Notes under the pieces: model-generated | What the model was told of the DNA's origin: nothing | Seen by the model: only the letters and a program-made list of their open reading frames with translations | The model's database searches: none | Origin: Rhodobacter maris | Lineage (GTDB): Bacteria; Pseudomonadota; Alphaproteobacteria; Rhodobacterales; Rhodobacteraceae | Reading direction: 5' to 3' | Assembly: GCF_900217815.1 (NCBI RefSeq) | Contig: NZ_OBMT01000011.1 | Span: 45,841-109,840, forward strand | Length of the DNA stretch: 64,000 bases | In this document: positions 8,854 to 16,464 of the stretch, one piece after another | Layout: the number at the start of each line of letters is the position of its first letter | Position numbering within the stretch: position 1 is the stretch's first letter | Position numbers and translations under genes: made by a program

Positions 8854-9663
8854 GTGACAGACGCAGCGGGACGCGTGACGAAGGACGGCATCCGGATTTA
8901 TGACGTGGCGGAATACGAGGGGATGCAGGCGGCGGGCCATGTGGCTGCGCGCATCCTTGACGAGGTCGCGCCGCTGATCGAGCCCGGAGTGACGACCGCC
9001 GCGCTCGACGATTTTGTGCGCAACCGAGTGGAGGAACTCGGCGCAACCTCGGCGACAATCGGCTATCGCGGCTACAAGCATGCCTCCTGCATTTCGGTGA
9101 ACCATGTGGTCTGCCACGGCATCCCGGGCCCGAAAGTGTTGAAGGACGGCGATATTCTCAACATCGACGTGACGGTGATTCTGGACGGCTGGTTCGGCGA
9201 TACCTCGCGGATGTATGTGGCGGGCAACCTGACCCGCAAGGCGGAGCGGCTCATCCAGGTCACCCATGACGCGCTGATGATCGGCATCGAGCAAGTAAAA
9301 CCGGGCAATACTTTTGGCGACATCGGCCATGCGATCCAGGCCTATGTCGAGGCGCAGCGCATGAGCGTGGTGCGCGATTTCTGTGGCCATGGCGTTGGCC
9401 GCGTGTTCCACGCGCCGCCGAATGTGCTGCACTATGGCCGCAAGGGCGCGGGGGCCGTGCTCGAAGAAGGGATGATCTTCACCATCGAGCCGATGGTGAA
9501 CCTTGGCCGGCCCGAAACCAAGGTGCTTTCCGACGACTGGACTGCGGTCACTCGCGACAAGTCGCTCTCGGCGCAATTCGAGCATTCGGTGGGGGTGACC
9601 TGCGATGGCTGTGAGATCTTCACGCTGAGCCCGGCAAACCGGTTCCACCCGACCTGGGGCTGA
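8854..9663 (+). CDS. map: Type I methionine aminopeptidase
   Basis: A 269-residue cytosolic enzyme removing the N-terminal Met after deformylation. All five metal ligands are in place: D105, D116, H179, E212 and E243, each 8 higher than in E. coli MetAP. The start is GTG at 8854, preceded by AGGAG seven bases upstream; no in-frame ATG lies close. It works downstream of the deformylase at 44.1 kb. It ends 9 bases before the convergent ligase gene. Confidence 0.97.
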   Translation: MTDAAGRVTKDGIRIYDVAEYEGMQAAGHVAARILDEVAPLIEPGVTTAALDDFVRNRVEELGATSATIGYRGYKHASCISVNHVVCHGIPGPKVLKDGDILNIDVTVILDGWFGDTSRMYVAGNLTRKAERLIQVTHDALMIGIEQVKPGNTFGDIGHAIQAYVEAQRMSVVRDFCGHGVGRVFHAPPNVLHYGRKGAGAVLEEGMIFTIEPMVNLGRPETKVLSDDWTAVTRDKSLSAQFEHSVGVTCDGCEIFTLSPANRFHPTWG

Positions 9664-9672
9664 GCGCGCGGC

Positions 9673-10893
9673 TCAGTCATATTTGCGCAGATCCTCGATC
9701 ACCTTGCCGTCGTTGGGAAGCGAGCCGGGGGCGACCAGCTCGATCCGGCCCTTGAGCTTGAGCGCAGAAATGACCCCGGGCAGGAAATGTTCTGCATTGG
9801 TGGAGAGCGTTTCGATACGCACCGTCATCGCATCCATCTCTCCCTCGCGCGAGGCGACGACACGCGCGCGGCGCACGTCGGGATGCGCGGCGACGAAGGC
9901 CGCGACCTGTTCGGGACGCACGAACATGCCTTTGATCTTCGTGGTCTGATCGGCGCGGCCCATCCAGCCCTTGATGCGGGTGTTGGTGCGCCCGCAGGGG
10001 GAGGCGCCGGGCAGCACAGCGCTCAGATCCCCCGTGGCAAAGCGAATGAGCGGATAATCGGGGTTGAGCGTTGTCACCACCACCTCGCCGACTTCCCCCG
10101 CGGCCACCGGATCGCCGGTGCCGGGGCGGACAATCTCGACGATCACGCCCTCGTCGACAATCATTCCCTCCATCGCCGGGCTCTCATAGGCGATATTGCC
10201 GAGATCGGCCGTGGCATAGCATTGCAGGCAATGGATGCCGCGCGCGGCATATTCGGCGCGCAGGCTCGGGAAAAGAGCGCCACCGCCCACCGCCGCGCGC
10301 GTGATGGCGAGCCGCTCGCCCATTTCTTCGGCCTTGTCGAGGATCACCTTCAGATAATCGGGGGTGCCGGCATAAACGGTGGTGCCGATGTCGACCGCGG
10401 CACGCACCTGAAGCTCGGTCTGCCCGGTTCCGGCGGGGAGCACGGCTGCGCCCACCGCGCGCGCGCCACTTTCGAAGATCATCCCCGCCGGCGTCAGGTG
10501 ATAGCCAAAGCAGTTCTGCACGATATCGCCGGGGCCCACGCCTGCAGCATGCAGAAACCGCCCCATCCGCCACCAGTCGGACGAAGTATCGCCGGGCTCG
10601 TAGATCGGCCCGGGGCTCTGGAAGATATGGGCGAAGGCATGGGCCGGTTTCGTGGTCAGCCCGCCGAAGGGCGCGGCAGATTTCTGCGCCGCACCGAGGT
10701 CCGATTTGCGCAGCACCGGGAGCTTTGCCAGAGCGCCAAGGCTGGTGATCTCTGCCGCCGCGACCGGGCCCAGATGCGCCGCCATCCCCGGCGCGGTGCG
10801 CGCGCGCGCAATCGCCTGCGGCAGCGCCACCGCAAGGGCCGCGGCGCGGGCATCGGCTGAGCGGGTTTCCAGATCGTCGTAGTAGCGGCTCAT
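9673..10893 (-). CDS. PaaK-like (phenylacetate-CoA ligase family) adenylate-forming enzyme, divergent P-loop
   Basis: A 406-residue relative of phenylacetate-CoA ligase, the last gene of the ABC-transporter operon. Late motifs of the adenylating superfamily are recognisable: CYATADLGNIAY, IRFATGDL (the usual YRTGD) and GRADQTTKIKGMFVRPEQV. The Thr/Ser/Gly-rich phosphate loop expected near residue 95 is absent; residues 91-101 read FQSPGPIYEPG instead. The family is confident but CoA ligation of phenylacetate is not. GGGAGAGCC precedes the ATG at 10893. Its position beside a HAAT importer and a second ligase suggests CoA-activation of, or adenylate chemistry on, the imported acid. Confidence 0.83.
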   Translation of the reverse strand: MSRYYDDLETRSADARAAALAVALPQAIARARTAPGMAAHLGPVAAAEITSLGALAKLPVLRKSDLGAAQKSAAPFGGLTTKPAHAFAHIFQSPGPIYEPGDTSSDWWRMGRFLHAAGVGPGDIVQNCFGYHLTPAGMIFESGARAVGAAVLPAGTGQTELQVRAAVDIGTTVYAGTPDYLKVILDKAEEMGERLAITRAAVGGGALFPSLRAEYAARGIHCLQCYATADLGNIAYESPAMEGMIVDEGVIVEIVRPGTGDPVAAGEVGEVVVTTLNPDYPLIRFATGDLSAVLPGASPCGRTNTRIKGWMGRADQTTKIKGMFVRPEQVAAFVAAHPDVRRARVVASREGEMDAMTVRIETLSTNAEHFLPGVISALKLKGRIELVAPGSLPNDGKVIEDLRKYD

Positions 10894-10971
10894 GGCAGGC
10901 TCTCCCTTGCCTTGGCGGGATTTTCTGCGCTGCAGAATGCTGCGCAGCAATTGCATTAAATCAGTGGTTTG

Positions 10972-11793
10972 TCAGGCGAGCCAGCGCTTGCGGCGGCGGT
11001 AGGAGCGCACGTCACGGAAGCTCTTGCGACCATCATCCGACATGCCGAGGTAGAACTCCTTCACATCCGGGTTCTCGCGCAGCTGCGCGGCGGGGCCATC
11101 CATGACCACCCGACCGCTTTCCAGAATGTAGCCGTAATGCGCGTAGCGCAGTGCCACGTTGGTGTTTTGCTCGGCCAGGAGAAAGGTCACGCCCTCGCCC
11201 TCGTTCACCGCCTTCACAATCTCGAAGATCTGCTCGACCAACTGCGGCGCGAGCCCCATCGAGGGCTCGTCAAGCAAGATCGTCTCCGGGCGGGACATCA
11301 GCGCGCGCCCCATCGCCACCATCTGCTGCTCGCCGCCCGATGTGTAGCCCGCCTGCGATTTGCGGCGTTCCTTGAGGCGCGGAAAGTAGCTGTAGACCAT
11401 CTCGAGATCTTTCATCACCTCGGCGCGGCCGTCCTTGCGGGTATAGGCGCCGGTGAGCAGGTTCTCCTCCACCGTCAGGTGTTCAAAGCAATGCCGCCCC
11501 TCCATCACCTGAATGACCCCCTTGCGCACGAGATCGGCGGGGGAGCCATCCTGCACCCGCTCGCCGCGGTAAAGGATCGTGCCCTTCGTCACTTCGCCGC
11601 GCTCGGAGCGCAGCAGGTTCGAGATCGCCTTCAACGTTGTCGTTTTCCCCGCGCCATTGCCGCCCAGAAGCGCGGTGATGCCGCCCTTGGGCACCGACAG
11701 GCTGACGCCCTTGAGCACAAGGATCACGTGGTTGTAGATCACCTCGATGTTGTTCACTTCGAGCAGCGTATCGGTCTTGGCGGCGTCAAGCAT
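10972..11793 (-). CDS. ABC importer ATPase, LivF type
   Basis: A 273-residue nucleotide-binding subunit of a hydrophobic/branched-chain amino acid (HAAT) importer. Walker A is GGNGAGKTTT, the signature region is SGGEQQMVAMGRAL and Walker B is TILLDEPSMGL. A C-terminal tail of about 35 residues rich in Arg (SYRRRKRWLA) is longer than in LivF. CGGAGGACGCC sets the ATG at 11793. A stable hairpin separates it from the binding-protein gene upstream. Substrate is probably not leucine, given the two flanking CoA-ligase-like genes. Confidence 0.93.
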   Translation of the reverse strand: MLDAAKTDTLLEVNNIEVIYNHVILVLKGVSLSVPKGGITALLGGNGAGKTTTLKAISNLLRSERGEVTKGTILYRGERVQDGSPADLVRKGVIQVMEGRHCFEHLTVEENLLTGAYTRKDGRAEVMKDLEMVYSYFPRLKERRKSQAGYTSGGEQQMVAMGRALMSRPETILLDEPSMGLAPQLVEQIFEIVKAVNEGEGVTFLLAEQNTNVALRYAHYGYILESGRVVMDGPAAQLRENPDVKEFYLGMSDDGRKSFRDVRSYRRRKRWLA

Positions 11794-11813
11794 GGGCGTC
11801 CTCCGGGGGGAAA

Positions 11814-11835
11814 CCCCCGGCCCGAAGGCCGGGGG
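11814..11835 (-). terminator. Intra-operon GC hairpin
   Basis: A perfect 9-bp stem CCCCCGGCC / GGCCGGGGG with a CGAA loop (TTCG on the transcribed strand) lies between the binding-protein stop and the LivF start. No T run follows, so it is more likely an mRNA-stabilising or attenuating hairpin that keeps the binding protein in excess than a full terminator. Confidence 0.6.
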
Positions 11836-11842
11836 AGTTGGG

Positions 11843-13129
11843 TTACTGGCAGCGCGGCGTAATGCCGGATTCTGCGGCGAAGGCCGCCGAATCCTCGGCA
11901 ATCAGCGGGTCGAGCACATCGGCGTCAGACGTGATCCAGTCAGAGACTGCCCCCCATTTCTTCGTGCCCGCATCCCATTGCAGGATCATCGCCGAGCCCG
12001 GGCCGCCATGGTCGGCGCAGCTGGCGTGGATTTCCTGCGCGAAGCCCGGCAGGCCAAGCTCGGTCAGACGCGCCTCGGTGAGGTTGAGGTTCTCGAAGCC
12101 CTCGCGCACCTCATCGGGCGTCACCGCGGCATGGCCCGCCATGTCTTGCGCGGTGCGGATCGCCTCGGAGATGATCATCGCCGCATACATGCCGCGCGAA
12201 TAGAGCACGTTGCCGAGGTTGTCGCCCGCGCCCGCGGCCTTGCCCGGATCGAACACATATTGCTTCAGGTCCGCATAGATCGGGAATTCGTCGCCGACGC
12301 CGTGGAAGCTGATCGACTTGTAGCCATTGGCCTTGTCGCCCGCGGGGCCGACGTCATTCTCCGAGCCCGACCACCAGACACCGATCATGTGTTCCATCGG
12401 GAAGCGGATGTTGACGGCCTCCTGAATCGCGACCTGGTTCATCACGCCCCAGCCCCACATCAGCACGTAATCGGGCTTGTCGCGGCGGATTTGCAGCCAT
12501 TGCGACTTTTGCTCCTGTCCGGGCGGGTCGACCGGCAGCAAGCTCAGGCTGAAGCCGTGCTTTTTGGCCAGTTCCTCAAGCGTGCGGATCGGCTCCTTGC
12601 CATAGGCGGAGTTGTGGTAGACAAGCGCGATCTTCTTGCCCTCAAGGCTGCCGCCGTTTTCATCGAGCAGATATTTGACCGCGACCGAGGCGCCGTCCCA
12701 ATAGTTCGCCGGGTAGTTGAAGACCCATTCGAACACCGAGCCATTCGCCGCCGAGGTGCGCCCGTAGCCGGGGGTATAAAGCACATGATGGTCCGCGGTG
12801 ACTTTCGGGATCAGCTGATAGGTGATGCCGGTCGAGAGCGGGTTATAGGCGAGCGCCGCCTGCCCCTTGGTGCTCTCGTAGCATTCGACGCCCTTTTCGG
12901 TGTTATAGGCGGTTTCGCATTCCGGCACCGCCACCTTTTCGCCGCCGATGCCGCCATCGCGCTCGTTCAACAGCGTGAAATAATCGGCAAAACCGTCGGC
13001 ATAGGGAATGCCGTTGGCGGCATAGGAGCCGGTGCGATAGCTCAGGTTCGGCACCGTCAGATCGGCGCTCGCCGTCTGCGCCGAGGCGATCAGCGCTGCC
13101 GCAGCGAGCGCGGCAAAGGTCTTTTTCAT
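11843..13129 (-). CDS. HAAT-type ABC importer substrate-binding protein
   Basis: A 428-residue periplasmic binding protein of the LivK/type I fold. The Sec signal peptide is clear (MKKTFAALAAAALIASAQTASA, about 22 residues, in two parts: basic start, hydrophobic core). The mature protein has two lobes with NPLSTGITYQL and ALVYHNSAYGKEPI typical of receptor-type ligand-binding folds. Four cysteines near CETAYNTEKGVECYE and at the C-terminus could form disulfides. It is about 60 residues longer than LivK, which fits the subgroup found beside acyl-CoA ligases. Ligand unknown; an aromatic or aliphatic carboxylate is inferred from context. Confidence 0.92.
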   Translation of the reverse strand: MKKTFAALAAAALIASAQTASADLTVPNLSYRTGSYAANGIPYADGFADYFTLLNERDGGIGGEKVAVPECETAYNTEKGVECYESTKGQAALAYNPLSTGITYQLIPKVTADHHVLYTPGYGRTSAANGSVFEWVFNYPANYWDGASVAVKYLLDENGGSLEGKKIALVYHNSAYGKEPIRTLEELAKKHGFSLSLLPVDPPGQEQKSQWLQIRRDKPDYVLMWGWGVMNQVAIQEAVNIRFPMEHMIGVWWSGSENDVGPAGDKANGYKSISFHGVGDEFPIYADLKQYVFDPGKAAGAGDNLGNVLYSRGMYAAMIISEAIRTAQDMAGHAAVTPDEVREGFENLNLTEARLTELGLPGFAQEIHASCADHGGPGSAMILQWDAGTKKWGAVSDWITSDADVLDPLIAEDSAAFAAESGITPRCQ

Positions 13130-13192
13130 ACGTTCATCCTCCCAATCACGTATTCGGTTGCTTTGGCCGGTTCTCCGGTCTTCTGGGGCCCT

Positions 13193-14269
13193 TCAATGCG
13201 GGAAGGGCCAGAGTCTCAGTTTCTCCTTGGCGATGCGCCAGAGCTGCGCGAGCCCATGCGGCTCGACGATCAGGAACAGAATGATCAACGCGCCGACAAT
13301 CATCAGCTCAAGATGCGCCGCCACATCGGTGGGCCAACCGAAAGCCCCCACCAGTACGTTCTTCAGGAACACCGGCAAAAGCACGAGGAAAGCCGCCCCG
13401 GCGAAAGAGCCGAAGATCGAGCCAAGCCCCCCGATGATCACCATGAAGAGGACAAGGAAGCTCTTGTTGATGCCGAAAGCCTCGCCCACTTCCGCGGCGC
13501 CAAGATAGACCGAGAACAGAAGCGCCCCGGCGATGCCGATGAAGAACGAGGAGACGGCGAAGGCGGTGACTTTGGCAGTGAGCGGGTTCACTCCGATGAT
13601 CTCGGCGGCAATGTCCATGTCGCGGATCGCCATCCATTTGCGCCCGACGGTGCCGCGGGTGAGGTTGCGCGCAACGAGCGCCACCAGCGTCAGGATCACA
13701 AGGCAGAACAGGTATTTCGCAACCGCCGAGGTTTGCGCGCCGGTGATGTAGATGCCCAGCATGGTGCGGTCGGGCGCGGTGATCTGGCCCGAGGCGGAGT
13801 AGTTGTAAAACCACGGCACCTTGTTGAAGAGCCAGACCAAAAAGAACTGCGCGGCCAAGGTGGCGACGGCGAGGTAGAAGCCCTTGATCCGAAGCGAAGG
13901 CAGGCCAAAGAGCACGCCCACGCAAGCGGTGACCCCGCCCGCCAGGATCACATGGAAGAAAAAGGGCACCTCAGGGAAGGCGGTCATCAGCTTGTAGACC
14001 GCATAGGCCCCCACGGCCATGAAACCGCCGGTGCCCAGGCTCACCTGGCCCGCGAAACCCACCAGAATATTGAGCCCGATCGCCGCGATCGCATAGATCA
14101 GGAACGGCACGAAGACCGCGTTTGCCCAGTAATCGTCGATCACGAAGGGCACCACGGCATAGGCTATGAGCATCGCCGCCCAGAACCCCATCCGGTCCAG
14201 CCGGATCGGAAAGGTCTGGCTGTCGGCCCGGTAGCTCGTCTTGAAATCGCCTGCCTCACGGTAGAACAT
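13193..14269 (-). CDS. HAAT-type ABC importer permease, LivM type
   Basis: A 358-residue inner-membrane permease with about 8-10 predicted hydrophobic segments. The LivM hallmark GLNILVGFAGQVSLGTGGFMAVGAY is present (around 65-90, quoted in part: GFAGQVSLGTGGF), and the cytoplasmic loop RNLTRGTVGRKWMAIRD is the ATPase-coupling EAA-like region. The ATG at 14269 precedes an N-terminal cytosolic stretch of about 25 residues (MFYREAGDF). The hydrophobic profile ends with a cytosolic tail KEKLRLWPFPH. It pairs with the LivH-type permease at 14.7-15.7 kb. Confidence 0.93.
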   Translation of the reverse strand: MFYREAGDFKTSYRADSQTFPIRLDRMGFWAAMLIAYAVVPFVIDDYWANAVFVPFLIYAIAAIGLNILVGFAGQVSLGTGGFMAVGAYAVYKLMTAFPEVPFFFHVILAGGVTACVGVLFGLPSLRIKGFYLAVATLAAQFFLVWLFNKVPWFYNYSASGQITAPDRTMLGIYITGAQTSAVAKYLFCLVILTLVALVARNLTRGTVGRKWMAIRDMDIAAEIIGVNPLTAKVTAFAVSSFFIGIAGALLFSVYLGAAEVGEAFGINKSFLVLFMVIIGGLGSIFGSFAGAAFLVLLPVFLKNVLVGAFGWPTDVAAHLELMIVGALIILFLIVEPHGLAQLWRIAKEKLRLWPFPH

Positions 14270-14318
14270 CAGCCTCTCCCCCGTTTTTGAATGCGGGGGA
14301 GGGCCGATGCCGTTCCCC

Positions 14319-14504
14319 TCAGCAGCCGCGCCGGATCCGCATCCAGGACCAGATCCCGGCCCCGGCGCCCATGGCGGCGAACAATATGTTGATGGTGCGC
14401 AGCGTGGCCGGTTCTTCCGGCGGGGCGGCAAGCGCGATCCAGCCGAAGGTCAGCGCCGCCAACCAACCGATGGTGAAGGCGATGGAACAGGTCTTGAGCG
14501 TCAT
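14319..14504 (-). CDS. Small two-TM membrane protein within the ABC operon
   Basis: A 61-residue protein I do not recognise, located between the two permease genes. It has two hydrophobic segments (about 8-27 and 37-53) separated by a short polar loop APPEEPATLRT, and ends RRGC. GGGAGG lies 10 bases before the ATG. Codon use is like its neighbours and it is on the operon strand. It could be an accessory subunit or a small regulator of the importer; nothing in the sequence says which. Confidence 0.6.
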   Translation of the reverse strand: MTLKTCSIAFTIGWLAALTFGWIALAAPPEEPATLRTINILFAAMGAGAGIWSWMRIRRGC

Positions 14505-14666
14505 TGCGAAGAGGCCTCCCTACCTCTTGCGCAGCCCCGCAAGCGGGCCGCGCGTGATGCAACCCTTCCCCCCGCTCCGGGCCTCCCTGCCCGGCCGGGG
14601 AAGTGACAGGATGTCGCAGCCCGACCCGCCAATCAACAGATTTTTCCTTTTGCACCCGCAGCATGC

Positions 14667-15653
14667 TCAGACCCTCTCGATGATCCGCTCGCCGAACAGG
14701 CCTTGCGGTCGGAACACGAGGAAGAGGAGCGCGAGCACATAGGCGAACCAGTTTTCGGTGGCGCCTCCGATCAGCGGGCCGATCCAGAATTCGAAGAGTT
14801 TCTCGCCCATGCCGATGATCAGCCCGCCGACGATGGCGCCGGGGATCGAGGTGAACCCGCCCAGCATCAGAACTGGAAGCGCTTTCAAGGCGATGAGCGA
14901 GAGTGAGAATTGCACGCCGGATTTGGAGCCCCACATGATGCCTGCAACGAGCGCCACAAAGCCTGCGATGGACCACACCAAAACCCAGATGAAGCGCAGC
15001 GAGATGCCGACCGAAAGCGCGGCCTGATGGTCGTCGGCCACAGCGCGCAGCGCCCGGCCCTGTTTCGAATACTGGCTGAAAAGCGTGAGTGCCGCGACCA
15101 GAAGCACCGCGACGATGGAGGCGACAATATCGAGATTGTCGATGAAGAAGCCGTAGCCCAAAAGGCTGTCGGTCACCGATTCGATGGTCTCGTTGATCCC
15201 CTGCGGCAGGCCGACATCGAGCGTCTTGATATCGGCGCCCCACATCACATCGCCAAAGCCTTCAAGGAAATAGGCAAGGCCAATGGTCGCCATGAAGAGG
15301 ATGATCGGCGCCTGATTGACGAGATGCTTGAGAACGAGCTTTTCGATGATGAGCGCCATCCCCACCATCACCCCGGCGGTGAGCAGAATCGCGAGCAGCG
15401 CCGGCACCTGCCAAGGGAAGGTTTCGAGATGCCCGCCGGTCATCGCATTGATCAGATGCGCAAAGGGCACCTGGCCTTTCTGGATGCCAACGAGCGTGAG
15501 TGCGGCGAAAAGGGCGAGCACCCCCTGCGCATAGTTGAAGACGCCGGAGGATTTGTAGATCAAGACGAAACCAAGGGCGACGAGCGCATACATCACCCCG
15601 GCCATCAACCCGTTCAGCGCGGCCTCGGCGGCGTAGAGAAGCTGGTCAGTCAT
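14667..15653 (-). CDS. HAAT-type ABC importer permease, LivH type
   Basis: A 328-residue permease with about 8 transmembrane segments. MYALVALGFVLIYKSSGVFNYAQG at the N-terminus is the LivH signature, and GRALRAVADDHQAALSVGI is the cytoplasmic coupling loop. The insert around residues 60-80 (GGHLETFPWQV) is larger than in LivH. Its start overlaps the end of the upstream ATPase gene by 8 bases. A 162-base spacer separates it from the small membrane protein gene downstream. Confidence 0.93.
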   Translation of the reverse strand: MTDQLLYAAEAALNGLMAGVMYALVALGFVLIYKSSGVFNYAQGVLALFAALTLVGIQKGQVPFAHLINAMTGGHLETFPWQVPALLAILLTAGVMVGMALIIEKLVLKHLVNQAPIILFMATIGLAYFLEGFGDVMWGADIKTLDVGLPQGINETIESVTDSLLGYGFFIDNLDIVASIVAVLLVAALTLFSQYSKQGRALRAVADDHQAALSVGISLRFIWVLVWSIAGFVALVAGIMWGSKSGVQFSLSLIALKALPVLMLGGFTSIPGAIVGGLIIGMGEKLFEFWIGPLIGGATENWFAYVLALLFLVFRPQGLFGERIIERV

Positions 15654-16464
15654 GGGCCACCCCCAGATAGGCGTCGATCACATCTTGATTGTTGCGCACC
15701 TCTTCGGGCGGGCCGTCGCCGATCTTGCGGCCGTAATCCATCACGACAACACGGTCGGAAAGGTCCATCACCACGCCCATGTCATGCTCGATGAGCACGG
15801 TGGTGGTGCCGAATTCGTCGTTCACATCAAGGATGAAGCGGCACATGTCCTCCTTCTCCTCGACGTTCATCCCGGCCATCGGCTCGTCGAGCAGCAGGAT
15901 CTTCGGCTCGGCGGCGAGCGCGCGGGCCAGTTCCACCCGCTTTTTCAGCCCATAGGGCAGACGGCCCACGGGTGTTTTCCGAATATTCTGAATTTCTAGG
16001 AAGTCGATGATCTTCTCGACCTTTTCGCGGTGGGCGTCTTCCTCTTCAGCCGCCTTGCCCATCCAGAGCGCTTGGCTCAGAAGCCCCGATTTCATCAGTG
16101 TGAGCCGCCCGGTCATGATGTTGTCGAGCACCGACATGCCGTCAAAAAGCGCGATGTTCTGGAAGGTGCGGGCAATGCCGAGGCGGGCGACCTGATAAGG
16201 GCGCATGGCCGGGCGCCGCTCGCCGCGAAACCAGACCTCGCCCTCGGTGGGCACATAAAAGCCCGAGATCACGTTCAGCATCGAGCTTTTGCCCGCGCCA
16301 TTGGGGCCGATGATGGCGCGGATCTCGCCCTCGCGGATATCAAACGAGATATCCTTGATCGCCACCACGCCACCAAAGCGGAGGGTGATGTTTTTCAACT
16401 CCATCAGTACGCCGCCGATCTGGCGGCCATCGGCCGTGGTATAGCCCTCGATCATGTCTTTCAT
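15646..16464 (-). CDS. ABC importer ATPase, LivG type
   Basis: A 272-residue nucleotide-binding subunit. Walker A is GPNGAGKSS (about 54-62), the signature region is LPYGLKKRVELARAL and Walker B is ILLLDEPMAGM. The signature carries PYGLKKR instead of the common LSGGQ, which is usual for LivG-type subunits of this group. The C-terminal HAAT segment ends VRNNQDVIDAYLG, matching the conserved tail. Its start overlaps the acyl-CoA synthetase stop by 4 bases. A possible second start lies at M21 (MELKNITL). Confidence 0.93.
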   Translation of the reverse strand: MKDMIEGYTTADGRQIGGVLMELKNITLRFGGVVAIKDISFDIREGEIRAIIGPNGAGKSSMLNVISGFYVPTEGEVWFRGERRPAMRPYQVARLGIARTFQNIALFDGMSVLDNIMTGRLTLMKSGLLSQALWMGKAAEEEDAHREKVEKIIDFLEIQNIRKTPVGRLPYGLKKRVELARALAAEPKILLLDEPMAGMNVEEKEDMCRFILDVNDEFGTTTVLIEHDMGVVMDLSDRVVVMDYGRKIGDGPPEEVRNNQDVIDAYLGVAHD

